DNA of 64,000 nt from Mercenaria mercenaria (lineage: Eukaryota; Mollusca; Bivalvia; Venerida; Veneridae), in contig NC_069378.1 in assembly GCF_021730395.1 (NCBI RefSeq), positions 44,281,001 through 44,345,000 on the forward strand. The letters are read 5' to 3'. Numbering within the stretch: the stretch's first letter is position 1; each line of letters begins with the position of its first letter. Made by a program: the position numbers and the translations under genes. Below the pieces are notes generated by a model, which worked only from the letters and a program-made list of their open reading frames with translations, was not told where the DNA came from and ran no database searches. Shown here in pieces: positions 46,931 to 60,400 of the stretch.

Positions 46931-47215
46931 AATTGATCGATTGAGAGAACAAAACTAAGCGGGAACATTGACAACAGCATATTCTGTATATTACTAAACC
47001 CACTTGCTAATGATTATGGTTGTTTCTACCATATAAATCACCACATTCCAGTTTTATCATTTATTAAATAATTGTTGAGGTAACGTAAATAACAGGCTGT
47101 AACTCATAGAGAACCCGCTGGCAAGATGGCAGAATTCAGAAATATGATCTACATACAAGGGGCTTCAAAACTAATGGGGTCTACAAAAATCCCTAGAGGG
47201 GAGGGGGGGGGGGGG
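46905..47215 (-). repeat. Right terminal inverted repeat
   Basis: Inverted partner of 42,938-43,250, ending CCCTAGAGGGGA and a run of 13 G at 47,203-47,215. Contains GGTAACGT at about 46,911 and 47,081. Confidence 0.7.
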
Positions 47216-49620
47216 TTTCACCTTCCAGCTCTAGGCCTAATAATATTAAATTGTAAAAACAGGTTGTGTATGACGTCATCAATATCCGTGACATAACATG
47301 TAGACAAATAATCAGCTGTTTAGTGAGCTGATAACCTTTGATAGAGATGAGTAAATGGAAATGTGTTATATTATTACTTCTGTTAGGATTCTGGTTAGGA
47401 AAGTGTGGTTAATTTGCATAAACTATAGATATTAGATTTTTTAAGATATAATTTAATATATTTAGATTGTCATGACCTGCAGATGACCCCAAATATTTTT
47501 GAGATCATTAAAAGGACATTCATTATGACTGATCTGAATATACATTTCTGGAGGCGGAAAAACTTTTGACTTGTGTTATATTTAGTTTACTGCTGCTCTC
47601 TCGTTTAAATGTCAATGCTCAAGGGTATTAGTGTTGTTGAATGGTGTATATCTCAAGCTACAATATCATTTCTTTCTGTGTTTTTTCTATCAATCAGAAT
47701 ACCAGGCGAATTGCGTGCTTGTATGGAAAAGTACAAAGACAGATGAAATTTAACCGAAGAAAATTCACAATTGTGGTGGGAACGCTCTGGGTAGGGCTTA
47801 ATATTGTTATATTATAGTGTAGTTAAGTGATTGGTTATCTAAGAACACTATTGCGTTGACTGCAGGAAATAATTGCGGGTCCTGAACTTAGGTAAAAATG
47901 GATTAATGTATACAATAATAATATTATTGATAAGAAATGACATAATTATAGTGTACTGTTGCTCCTTCATTCAAGATCATATTTCAAAAGCCAGAAAATG
48001 GTACGTTTCACTTGCATTTCTTCCAATTACAATAAAATTATTTCGATGAAAATTGAAATAGGGAAGACCTTGAGACAGGGCTTAAAACTATTGAATTATT
48101 ATACATAGGTAGGAGCTTTATAATCTTAGACAATCCTTATGTTAATTACAAGCACAAATTCTGGGGTCCAAACTTGAGGACGAAATACGCTTTCTTGAAC
48201 TTACCCATGTATATAATCATGTATCAGAAATTTCGTTTTACGCATTATATTTAGTGTTTTCCTGTTAACGGTTGCATTGTCTCATTTCAAATTGCTTAAT
48301 ACTGTCGCAAAGTGCATTTGTCAAGCCATAAATTGGTACCTTTCCTTGGTATAAAAAGTCACACGCCGCATGCATGAAAACGGAATTAATGATAGATATA
48401 TAAAAACACGAATGCAAAATTTTAAAGAGAGAAGGCTCAGGGTGGGGCTTACTATTGATATATCTCAATGTAAGGAAGTCCTTGGTGGTCTTTGACCATC
48501 ATAGCGTTAATTGCAAGCAAAAATTCAGGTCCCGAATTCAGGTTAAAAACTCCTTCCTGATTCATACATGTATATATAACTATGTAAAAGAAATGTCAGT
48601 TTTTTGGCACTATATTTATTTTTCTACAACTACCTAAGGCTTAGCTGTATTGTGCAGAAGATGAAATTGTAACGAATATGAATAAAATCTGAAAGAGAGA
48701 GGGCCCGTGGCGTAATATTGTTACGACTGTAAATTGAAAATATAATATACACAATACTTTCCTCAAAGGTACTTTCCCAAATTTTCAAAAGTGACATTCG
48801 GACAGATGAAATATCACTTATTAAACTATTTGACCAAATAACAACGAAAAAGAGTAGGAGAAAACACTTAATGGCTTGACTAGACGTACCATGCGAGTTT
48901 ACTTTAAAATTTGTGAAACCGGAATCTTCTATACACACTCAAGCTAGAACTTTGCTTCTCACAAGCAATAAAGTAACTCTGAATTGCAGAAATATTGGCC
49001 AGAAATTCGGTTAAATAGGACAAATTTATCAGCGATTAGACTGAACCCCTCAACTTCTAACAGCACTTGTTCACATGTACTCAAATTTGTGATGTAAACA
49101 GAGGTTTTAGGTATAAAATAGTTTTCATGAAGACATCCGATATACTTTTCTTTCGAGGCGTTCTTTAGTGCTGTTGACAATTTAAGGGAATTTAAGCGAA
49201 ATAATTCCCCCCAAAAATGTTGTCTCAGCTTAAACTTTGTGCCATATAGATTTTAATAACCATGTCTTCTTAAGCGTGCATTAGTTGTTAAGCATCAACG
49301 ATAGGTGATGAGTTAATGAGATAGACAAGCAGTTCATTAGTTTCTGTAGAATTGAGATCTTTATAATAGATTATATCGACTTTCCAAGGCTTTCGCCAAG
49401 GTTTTATTAGCTTTGAAATGATGTCCAATTTGCGGTTTCTGTTTTTAGGTATGTATTCATTCAATAGCATTGATTGGTTAGATACCAGCTTCATATGCAT
49501 CATCAAACGCACGCTATTTTGCACATTTATGTAACGTCATTTAAACAACGTGTTGACGCTAAAATATGATTTTGGACGTCACAAGATCATATAAAATATC
49601 CATAATCCGCCCCTCTCCCA
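47216..49620. other. Intergenic, some degraded repeat units
   Basis: No gene. Between about 47,850 and 48,640 there are degraded relatives of the 40.5-42.5 kb units (GGTCCCGAATTCAGG, ATACATGTATATATAACTATG). Minus-strand frames of 67-102 codons have no domain. Confidence 0.45.
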
Positions 49621-51529
49621 AAAAGAAAGAAAGCTGGTTCGAACGTATTATTTAAGTGAGTTTGCCTTTCAATGCATCTACATTGTATTTCAAATCAAAA
49701 AAAAAAAAAAATGAAAAAAACAGTAAAATATTATCAGTATAGCAGCTTTGACTTATGCCAATTCGATTTATTGACGAGACTTCGGCATAATTTACTTTAC
49801 CTTATTTGGTTTTTTTTTAAGTACAATAACATCACTGACCTCGAAATTAAACTATAAATAACTCCCTACGCTGTGTACATGTACTCTGGATTCCTTTATC
49901 GGATACGCACTACACAGCTATGTTGAACAGGAACGGGAACCAAATACATCTAATTTTAGGCCCGCGCATGCGTAAACACCGACACGTGCAGATCTGACAG
50001 ATCGCGGGAATTAGAGGGAGCTAACTACTGATGCAAAATAAATTGCAGACTGATGCATTTAATTTATTTTACGCCAATCGAAAATTCAAATAAACTTGCC
50101 CAGGAGAAAAGGATTAATATTGTCTAAGCTTCTTCCCCAGTTATCGGTTGCCGAAATCTCCGTTTTTCTCTTCCTTTATTTATAAATGGTCTCATGTGTT
50201 CGGGATGAATAATTTATCTAACAGCTTACTCGTAAAAATGAATGTACCACCATACGCAAAACAAAGAATAAAGATGGAAATACAAGTTGATTTTTACTTT
50301 TACATGTTCAAATTTGTCTGTATACAGGTCATATTTACCGACAACGAAAATGATACAGTATAATGCATCATCGGATACATACAAAATACATTCATATTAC
50401 AAAATTGTTTTGTTTATAAAATGTGCAACTCTATAACCAAATATCAAAACATGTTTATATTCCCTAAGTACTGACATTAGCATAATTATGTTGCATATCA
50501 TAGTGAAAATGATTTACAAAACAAGCTATTTTCACAACAAATGAAATTTCTACATGAAGTAGAACTTGGTTATAGGCTTACATGCCACCCATCACAAAGT
50601 TTAGGCTTAACAAAAATATGTTTAACAAATCAACAGGAAAAAGAAACAACAAACGGGTTAGCGGCTTCCATGCCACACACCACAATATACCAAAATAAAA
50701 CAGGTCTGTATTTCCGACTCCAAAACTCGTAATTACTCATCACTTATAAGCAGAAAGAAAACCCGGAGGGTTAGCGGCTTCCACGCCACACACCATAATA
50801 CAACAGGAGTATGCTTGTGTATATTTATGTTTTTAAAAAACTTAGTTCTTACAACTATTTTTGTGTTCTAAAAACAGAGCTTTAGAACGTCATAAACCAT
50901 CAAGCATTTATAATAGGTGTACAAAAGTGACCAGTGCTATATAAATTTCGATCAAGTGTTTAAATATAATAGGCCTGTCAAACTGTAATTTTTTATGCTT
51001 ACAAATGTTAAAGACCTAGACTAGCTACTAGTCTGATAATAAGTTTTTTTTTATATACTAATGTATTTCCTTGTCATATATCTTTCATTTATAGATAGCT
51101 CCCTGTTTATAGACTGCTCCCTTTTGAATATCTGGCTGTATTATCAGACCTTACATTCGGCAGCAAGAAAAGGTAACCATGTTATAACTATGAAGGGAAG
51201 TAATTTAACATAAAATATGAGAAGAGACTATGACTGGCAAATGTAAGGACTTGGACCAGTCTATTAAAGACCTTACGAATGAAATGACATGGTATTGAAA
51301 AAGAAAAGAGACTACATTTACACTGTGTGATCTAACTACGAATAATAGCTTAATCAAATATTCAGGACAACAAACGCGCATTATATTGGGCATTGTTTGA
51401 GTAAAAAGTTTCAAATTCTAGATTTTGTATATCAGAGTGTCTGTATATAACTAGATTTAAGTCTTATTTGATAAGCTCGCTTGGTTCACGAATCTAGGAA
51501 ACATAGTCACAGATCTTTAATCATGAAAA
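49621..51529. other. Intergenic, short local duplication
   Basis: GGGTTAGCGGCTTCCA and GCCACACACCA occur at 50,657 and 50,770, a local duplication of about 115 bp. GTCTGATAATA near 51,029 is mirrored by TATTATCAGAC near 51,139. No gene seen. Confidence 0.45.
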
Positions 51530-53854
51530 CTATACACAGATATTAGTAGACTTGAAAACGTAATTCAAGTGTCGTTTCTCCCAGGGGTCAATTATACCCT
51601 TGTATACACAGTTCTCATAATCTTGGTCAGTACACGAAGGACAGTAGCAGGATATTTTCCTTACATATAGGATACCTGGATTACCGGACATTGAGCGTAT
51701 GCAGTGTAATTTTCTGTTTTCTTTTTACAGCTTTAACCTTTAACGTATACCTTTGTCTGTCTATTTCGCTGTCCTCAACATAGAAAAACAAACGCCCTTT
51801 TAGTTTTGTACCCCCATTCCTAGGCTTGTATGAAGAAGTTGATGGATTACGGAAGTATTTATCTAAATACAAATACAAATCTTTTGCGTTATGAATTTCG
51901 CATTCTCTACGAATTACAGACATATGTGCTTTGTTTTTAACATGGCTACCCGCGGCGTCCTGCTCACCTTTACCATGGGATGTTTCAAAGTAGTTTCTTT
52001 GTGTTGAACTCTGAGAAGCTGACATCACGCATACAAAATTTAGATTTATATTGCTGACTACAGCCATCGGTAAATTCATGTACATATTTTAAATCGTACT
52101 TCAACTGATCTTTCAGGTAAGATTCGATCAAAAGTTTGCGAACATGGTGAATTGTATCTCTGTCATGAGTATTACTTTCAAAAATTACAAAAGCATATTC
52201 TTTTACAATGTTTGGTACATGCGTCGAGCTTGATTCAGTATTTTCTGTTTCATGACGGTATAAAACAGTTACATGTATAGATACTTCATTTCGTGAAAAA
52301 TAATCGGATTGAATCTCGTCCTGAAGTTCACACTTGAAGTCCTCCGAGTAATCATGTACCATGACAACATGCCCTTCCGGTAAATTATCTACGATACTAT
52401 GTAGTTGTTGTCTCTGCCAATGACACAAAAAAATGTGTAGTGGAAAATTTGAAAGCGAGTTTTTGATGTAATCCCACATTTCTTTCATTGTGGAAGTAAC
52501 TTTTACAAACTGTTGCTTTTTTATATCTTTACCATTTCTGTCTTTCTTACCTGTAAATACATACTCATACCTGTTCCAGGTTACAAAACTAGTACTATCG
52601 TCCAATTCTTGTGCCATCAACTTTATGTTACTTACACCACATTTTGTACAATCACGTTTGAAACAGGACATTCTAAACATTTTTTCACCATTGATTGATA
52701 CAGGCGGGCATAGACTTTCTTCAGTAATATCAGACTAACTTCCCCATAAAACATAATCATCTTTTAAATTTGGCGTTTTGTCCAAAATCGACTTTCTGCA
52801 CTCTATTGCTTTTTTAAATAAGCTGGAAACTTCAACGTGCTGTTTACATAAACAGGTAATTCTATCTTTTCTTTTTGCAGATTTAATGTAGTATGGTTTT
52901 AGAGATTCAAAGAGCCGTTGGCCTATTTTGATATCGGGATTTTCCTTAACAAAATTTAAATATGTACTTGATTGTGTTGATGTTAAGATATGTTTTGGAT
53001 GTTCTATGTATGTTTTCGGACCAATGCGTTTCTCTAATAACCTTCCTTTTATCATTGAGAGGTTGACTGTTTTTGACCCAGTATTCCGCTATTTTATTAC
53101 GGGCGCCTTCGCTCAATTTGTCTTTTCTTGTCTTGCGCGTGCGTGGTAGATTAACAGCTTCGCCACTGATTATCTTTTTATTAAGTTTCAAACCTTTGTT
53201 CACCAGTCGCCTATTTAAACTGGAATGATTACTTAGGGCAGTTTGTAGTTTATTTGTTTCAATATTGTTGCCTACTATACACGAGACGACTTCCTGAGTT
53301 TTTGTTCTGCATTCCGTTGATAAACCTTTGATAATACCTAAAGAAGTTTGTACGTCAGACAGAACAGCATCTGCGACCTTTTCACGAATTTTTTCACTTT
53401 CACCTTTAATCACCTTTTCAAATTCAAGGCGCCGTCTTGTTTTTAAGGAGTTAGGACTGTTTGCCGATATTAAAGCAGATATAATTTCAGATCTTTTCTC
53501 AGGTGTATATTCTCTAATAGTATCTTTTACACATTTCACGGCCCTGCTCTTTTGCATTCTGTTTTTAAATGGCTTAGTGACAGTTATGCTGCTTTCTGTT
53601 TCAGTATGTTGTTTTGTCCGAAATTTACGTACTCTTTCTTTTGTTAATTGTCTGATGTGTTCTTTCTTTTGCTGAATTTTATTTAGTTTCTCTAGATACT
53701 TTATGTATTTCTTATTTGTTGGTGTCTTCCTTTCAGACTTGGGAAAAGAGCTTCTATGTTTACTGACAGCTTGTTTGTTTTTTTCTTTCTTTTTATTTTT
53801 ATACCACTGTAACCTTTCTGCCGGAGAAAGACCTATAGGAGGTTTATCCTTCAT
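51530..53854 (-). pseudogene. Decayed RNase H/DDE-like metazoan repeat gene
   Basis: Minus-strand gene of about 740 codons starting MKDKPPIGLSPAERLQWYKN. The N-terminal 300 residues are very Lys/Arg-rich and coiled-coil-like. Then come KENPDIKIGQRLFESLKP and CLCKQH, a core with HDYSED (about 52,352), ELQDEIQSDYFSRNEVS, FTDGCSQQY (about 52,065) and HGKGEQD (about 51,970), and a Cys-rich tail SCYCPSC. From memory these match a widespread family of uncharacterised metazoan proteins; spaced D, D and HGKGxxD suggest an RNase H-fold, DDE-transposase-like core (inference). Lesions: frame changes near 53,030, 52,000 and 51,690, and an in-frame TAG at 52,735-52,737. No terminal inverted repeats found, so whether it was a transposon or a host copy is open. 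Confidence 0.75.
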
Positions 53855-55284
53855 CTTAAAATTAATTACAAATGTATTTATGCTTTTTTATTACGTATAT
53901 CCACCCCTAAATTACGTACAGCATATAGACCAGAACTTGGAGCAAAAACGTACGTCAAGAAACTGACACTTCCTTGTATTCTCGTATTTGAACGTCAGGC
54001 AGAAATAATGTAATTTTTTAGCATAACACTATATACGCTGTTTTATCTAAAAGTGTATTATTGTTATATACCAATAGGAAGATATGATTTTGTACATTTA
54101 TTTAGAGGTAAACTGGTTACAGGCTTCAGAGCATAAAACACATTACTGTTGAATCACGTAGGATACCCGTTGAACAAATACGACAAAAAATACGACGTCA
54201 GAAAATTCGTAATTATTTTAAATCTCAAATTGACCAATAACACAATGGCATTTTATACTTTCGTTTACAAAATCCATCTGTTTGTAATATGTACTTTTAC
54301 ATGATATAATTTTCTTTTAAAAAAATAAACAGAATAACACAAGATAAACATTTTTACATACCGTGTTCTAGTTGTATCGAATGCGTTACGCTAGGGACGC
54401 ACTACCGTTGTTTACATTTTAAATGAAGCAACCAAAGTATCTGACGTCATAATTATAACGTCGTATTTACGCGCCAAATCCAGAACACGTTGGTGCAAAA
54501 ATTATCAAAATCGGATAAGAATTGCTACTCCTACAACATTTTAAAAACAGATTAAATATGTTTTTTGTTACGCGTTACACATAAAAATAACGGAACACCT
54601 TATATTTATTTTGATATTCTATTTTCAATTAACAAAAAAAAAATTATACATCGTTTTACATTACATGCTACATATGTAAACTCTATCATGATGTATGATT
54701 TTACAGGTTTCTGACGCCTTAATTTATTATTTTTAGTCAGTTTCAAACGACTTAACGGATAAATCTAAATGTGCAGAATAGCGTGCATTTTATGATAGAT
54801 ATTCATGTTAATTTTATGGAAAAATACAATCGCCCGCAATGTTACGAAGTTGTCCAGAAGGACAAAGTAGAGGTTTGCATCTGTCTATTACCTGAAACAA
54901 TTAAATTGTAAATATACTGGACAGTTAAGCAAGTACAGATATTGTTATGTTTCATATTCAATTTTTAAGTAAAGCAAATTATTGGAGACAGGACGAACAA
55001 GTTTTATTAAAGCACTGTACATTTATTAATGAATACTCATTATATTGTAAGTTTTGATAGTGCGTAACCAACAACAGAATTATATCTGCCTATTCATTTT
55101 AAATAACCTAAATTTTATTAATGTTTATCTGAAATTTATTTTGTGACTGCAATAACAGTTTTTAAACCATTTATTGCAAGTTTGTTTATTTTAAGTCATT
55201 ATTAGTTATTATAATATACAGATAAAAAATCATATGGTATGACATCATTTCAGAATTTAATTGTACGTGATTTGCTTTCAATAC
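53855..55284. other. Upstream of decayed gene, no gene seen
   Basis: AT-rich. AAATACGACGTCAG at 54,189 and ATAACGTCGTATTTACG at about 54,455 form a loose inverted pair around CRE-like TGACGTCA, which could be old promoter sequence. Nothing else recognised. Confidence 0.4.
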
Positions 55285-55298
55285 TTCAATAGATATAC

Positions 55299-56050
55299 CG
55301 GCGGGGGGATAGAAAATGCTGGCTGTATCTCCATGCAGAGGGGTACGACTCCCCCGAAAATGGAGCCACCTGTTTGCCGTGGGTGGCGGCCCGTAAGCCG
55401 GAGAGGAGGGTCCTGGATGTTGAGGTGCCCCATGGCATCCCGGGGAGATGATGCGTACTTGTTTGCCTGTGCGCATCTTCTTCCCGGGATGTGGGTGCCA
55501 ATACACATCTTTGGCCTCTAATTCGGTGTAGACGTTCTGGCGGTCGTATTGGCCCGATACGATCAATCGGCTAGTCATGCCAAGCCCTAGGAAATCTCAC
55601 CTTTACGTTTACATTTTCTATTGCTTATTTCAAACTACATCTTTATGTGATAATTTTTATATTTTCACAAACACAACTTTGGAACAAAATACGTTACACA
55701 AAATCTGTCTTTACTCTGCTGTATTGTCACATTTTACTGCGCTCAATAAACTTCATATTACGTTCACACAAATGTATTTAACAATATATTTTCATATGTA
55801 CTTCAATCTATGTTTCCTAGAAAGCGGTGGCTTAGGGCCAATCGGTTGGGTAGAGTAACAATCCCTTGAATCCCATGTTTGCTTTTCTGCATTCAACTGG
55901 TGATATGAACAAGATTGAAAAATACCTGGCCGAGTATATCACTACAGTATCCCTAACATGTATGAGCTGGATATCCGCTCTGTTTTCATGTTCCCTTGTT
56001 GGACTCCGCGGCGGGTGGGGGCTGCGAGTGACGAATTTGAAACATTTAAT
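55299..56050 (+). promoter_or_regulatory. LINE copy B 5' UTR
   Basis: Begins CGGCGGGGGGATAG. GC-rich first 290 bases with the same CATCCCGGG/CCCGGGATG stem as copy A, about 55,436-55,492. This copy starts about 18 bases shorter at the 5' edge than copy A, which reads TGCCCCTTGC before the shared start. Confidence 0.6.
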
Positions 56051-57387
56051 ATGGAAAACCAAAATAAAAACGACCGCATACCGAAACAGATTCTGACGGC
56101 ACGGAAGGTGAGAATCCTCACCGACCATACACTTCCAACATGGCATTTCCGCGATTTCTTTTGATCCAGTCAACAGACGAAACATTCAAAATGTCAAGCC
56201 TTTCGCCATTTATAATTGAAAAAAAACCATCGAAGGCATTGCTGGTGTACCGAAATCAGTCAAAAAACTGCGAACTGGTGATCTGCTTGTTGAAGTTGAG
56301 AAAGCCTCACATTCACGAAATTTACTTTCCGTAACTTCAATTTACAACCGGCCATGTAAGTGCATTGCACACCGTACTTTGAACACCTCAAGGGGGGTCA
56401 TTCGTTGTCCTGACCTTGCAGGGTTTCGGAGACGGAGATTGTGCAAGGCCTTTCAGATCAACATGTCACTGCTGCTAGACGTATAAAAATCAAGCGATTA
56501 GGAAAAGAAATTCACACAAATACTATTATTCTTACATTTGGCACTCCGTTTCTTCCTTCATTCGTAAAAGTTGGATACCTCATCACAAAAGTTACAACAT
56601 ATATTCCTAATCCTCTTCAATGCTATTATTGCTTTAAGTTTGGGCACAATGAGAAAAACTGCAAAGGCGATTACACTTGCCCAAAATGCGGACAGGATGG
56701 ACATTCTCATGACCACGACACTTGTAGTCGTCCATTGCGTTGTGTGAACTGCAACGAGCCACATTCAGCCAAGTCTCGTGATTGCAAGACATGGAAAATC
56801 GAAAAGGAGGTTCTTCATGTCAAATTCACACAGGGCATTGGATTTCCAGAAGCAAGACAAATTACCAATGCCAAATTTACATCTCCAACACTCGTACAAA
56901 CTTATTCATCAATAACTAAATCTGTCTCTAGCAAATCAACACAGTGCATTGATGCCTGTACTCAAACAGATTCAGTGACTGCTCAACAAAATCCAACTCA
57001 AACTCTGTACCAAATGAAAAGCCTAAAGTACCAGCAAAACCTTCAGAGGCATCTCAACTTCAAAGGGCAGCTGCTAAACCAACACTGCCACCAGCTATAC
57101 AAAATGTTCCTAAGTATTCAGGTACGCCGTCGTCACGACAAAACGTTTCATCAAACACTAATCAACGTGGGGTGAGTCAAACACCCAAACAAAAAATTGA
57201 CTTGAGAACTGATGGGTTTGGAAAGGGATCAAAAGATCCCATACAAACCCATAACCGGTTCCCTCATGATATGAACCGGTTAACAGGGGAAGATGATGAC
57301 GATCCGCCATTATCTGCCCCGCCCAGTTTAACCAGCACAAAGGAGGGGAAAATCAAAAGGTTCCCTCCTGAGTCAATGCAACACTAA
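56051..57387 (+). pseudogene. LINE copy B ORF1 (gag-like, zinc knuckle)
   Basis: Starts MENQNKN as in copy A but loses frame within about 20 bases (one A fewer in an A run) and again near 56,225 and 56,425. The zinc knuckles are intact (CYYCFKFGHNEKNC, CPKCGQDGHSHDHDTC, CVNCNEPH, about 56,620-56,775). The frame shifts once more near 57,010 before the C-terminal TPKQKIDLRTDGFGKGS. Divergence from copy A is concentrated between about 56,110 and 57,160 and is largely silent, showing that both lineages were long under selection. Confidence 0.85.
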
Positions 57388-57429
57388 TAATTTAATTTTC
57401 CAGTCGTTTAATTTTATTTGCCATTGTAA

Positions 57430-60400
57430 ATGGAAAGTAAAATTATCCAGTGGAATTGCCGTGGACTTAAAGCAAATTATAATGAAATTCTCCTTCTCTT
57501 ATCAAAATATAATCCTTCACTTATGTGCCTTAGTGAAACATTTTTAAAGGAAACGGACAAAATAGCTTTCAAAATTATTCAGTGTATAACTTCATAAACA
57601 CTAACACTGATAGGGCGTCTGGTGGTACATCTATTATTATTAATAATGCATGTCCGCACAGACAAATTGTTCTAAATACAAGTATCCAATCAGTTGCAAT
57701 AAACGTAACATTACATCGACCGATTACTATCTGTTCGATTTACATACCTCCCAAATATAAACTAAATCTTGAAGAACTTGATGATCTTATAAAACAATTA
57801 CCACAACCATTTTTGCTTATGGGAGATTTTAATGGTCATCATGAATTCTGGGGCTGTTCTGACAGCAACACTAGAGGTCAAATTATTGAAACTTTTATTG
57901 AAAGAAATGCCCTCTGTTTATTAAATGATCAATCCAAAACGTATCTTCATCCTGCAACAGGTAACTTTTCTTCGCTTGATTTGACAATTTGTCAACCGAA
58001 CATCTTTCTTGATTTTGAATGGAAAGTACTGGATGATTTGCATGGTAGTGACCATTTTCCAATTATTATTTCAAATACTTCTAATCTGCCATCAGACCAC
58101 CCTTCATATTTCAAATTTAATAAAACTGATTGGAAGCAATTTGAAACGCTATGTAAAAATGATTTGACTTTGGAGAATTTTACTAATTTTTATGATCCTA
58201 TTGATCGGTTTTCAGTTCTTCTGTCCGATATTGCTGACAAGTCCATTCCTAAAACTTCAAGAAATGGTAAACATAAAAATAAGCCTTGGTATAATGATGA
58301 TTGTAAGACTGCTGTTCGAAAACGTAGAGCGGCCATTAAAAAGTTCAATATACGGCCGACGAAAGAAAACTTACAATCAGTTAGGATTCTGAGAGCAAAA
58401 GCTCGCAGAACTATAAAACAAGCAAAGAAAAAATCATGGCATTCATACGTTTCAAAACTTAATTCTAGGTCATCGGTTAAAAAAGTCTGGGAAATGATTC
58501 GCAAAATAAGTGGAAAAGGAAAATCTTCAAATGTTTCCCATCTTACAAAGACAGACCAGTCTATTGCATCTAGCAAGGAGGACATTGCCAATACACTTGG
58601 TAAAACTTTTTCAAAAAACTCTTCATCAAACAATTATGATAAAAGGTTTCAAAACATAAAATCGACTAAAGAAAGCAAACCTTTAAATTTTGATTCAAAT
58701 AATGATGAAGATTATAATAAATCTTTTCACTCACAGAATTGCTTGACGCTTTAGATAAATGTCACGATACCGCAGCTGGTCCGGACCAAATTCATTATCA
58801 ACTTTTAAAACATTTACCACAAGAATCATTAGACCTCCTACTTGAAATTTATAATATTACATGGAAAACTGGCATTTTTCCAGATTCCTGGAGAGAAGCT
58901 ATAGTTATTCCAATACCAAAACCCGGGAAAGATAGCACTAACCCCAGTAATTATAGACCGATTGCACTTACCAGTTGTTTATGTAAAACGCTAGAACGTA
59001 TGATCAACTCTAGACTAGTTTGGTATCTTGAATCTCAAGGCCTAATTACAAACTTTCAAAGCGGTTTTCGCAAGCAGCGCAGCACAACTGATCAATCTTG
59101 TTCGACTGGAAAATTTTATTCGTGATGCATTTGTTAAAAAAGAGCATTTAGTGTCTGTATTTTTCGATTTAGAAAAAGCCTATGACACTACATGGAAATA
59201 TGGTATTATGAATGATCTTAACGACTTAGGTTTAAAAGGTCGTCTTCCAACATTTATATCGCAATTTTTATCAGATCGCAATTTTAAAGTACGTGTTGGT
59301 TCTACCCTTTCTGACTCTTTTGAGCAAGAACAGGGAGTTCCACAAGGTTCTATTTTATCTGTCACACTTTTTAGCATCAAAATTAATAATATTGTGAAAT
59401 GTTTTGTCACCAGGGATAGATTGTTCATTATATGTTGATGACTTTCTAATATGTTATCGTTCAAAAAATATGCGTACGATTTTAACGCCAATTACAGCAG
59501 TGTTTGAACAAAGTTCAAACTTGGGCCATGGAAAATGGTTTTAAATTTTCCCAATCAAAAACTCAGTGTGTCCACTTTTGTCAATTACGGAAACAACATT
59601 GTGACCCTGATCTGTTTCTAAATGGTACAAAAATACCCGTTGTTGACGAAGCAAAATTTCTTGGTGTTATTTTTGATAAAAAGCTTTCTTTTATACCACA
59701 CATAAAATACGTGAAAGCCAAATGTTTGAAATCGTTGAATCTTTTAAAGGTAATTTCAAATACTGATTGGGGAGCAGATCGCAAGGTTTTGTTAAGACTG
59801 TATAGAGCTTTGATTCGATCCAAGCTAGATTACGGTTGTGTTGTTTATGGTTCAGCCAGAAAATCGTATTTACAGATGCTGGATACTATTCATAATCAAG
59901 GTCTTCGTATTGCTCTTGGCGCATTTAGAACATCGCCTGTTGAAAGCTTGTATGTTGAAGCAAACGAACCATCCCTTTATACGAGACGTGAAAAACTGTC
60001 ATTGCAATATGCTCTGAGGGTAGCTGCCAACAAATCCAACCCTGCTCATAAAATCATATTTAAACCCAAATACCACGATTCGTATGACAGAAAACCAAAA
60101 CAAATTAAACCTTTTGGATTTCGCATTGATAATTCTATGAAGGAAACAGATTTTGAATTTCATGATGTAAAAGATAATTTAGTTCTGAATACACCACCAT
60201 GGATTCTTAATTCTCCAACAGTTCTTTTTGATATGAAAACCGCATTGAAAAAGGCTGAAACAAACCCTGAAATACTCAAGTCCAAATATAACGAAATCAA
60301 ATCAGCTTACAAAGATCATTTTCCTATTTATACAGATGGTTCAAAAGATGATTCAAAGGTTGGATGTGCCGCCGTTAGCCATCTGCATCAATCAAAATTA

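Larger units (their letters stand above)
42938..47215 (+). mobile_element. Old TIR DNA transposon with PIN-like gene
   Basis: Two ends 4.3 kb apart are inverted copies. Left, after a run of 27 C: CTCTAGGGAT, ATTCTGCCATCT, CGGGTTCT, GTTACAGCCT, TACGTTACC. Right, reverse-complemented and after a C run: the same blocks in the same order with the same spacing. Similarity by eye is about 65-70% over the first 155 bp and fades by about 300 bp. The interior holds one decayed plus-strand gene and ACGTTAC-type motifs near both ends. No target duplication was identified, and no known superfamily was recognised from the termini. Confidence 0.7.

Noticed and set aside
52490-53966. Hydrophobic plus-strand frames of 61-115 codons
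   Set aside because: They are antisense shadows of the Lys/Arg-rich minus-strand pseudogene; Lys codons read as Phe/Leu on the other strand.
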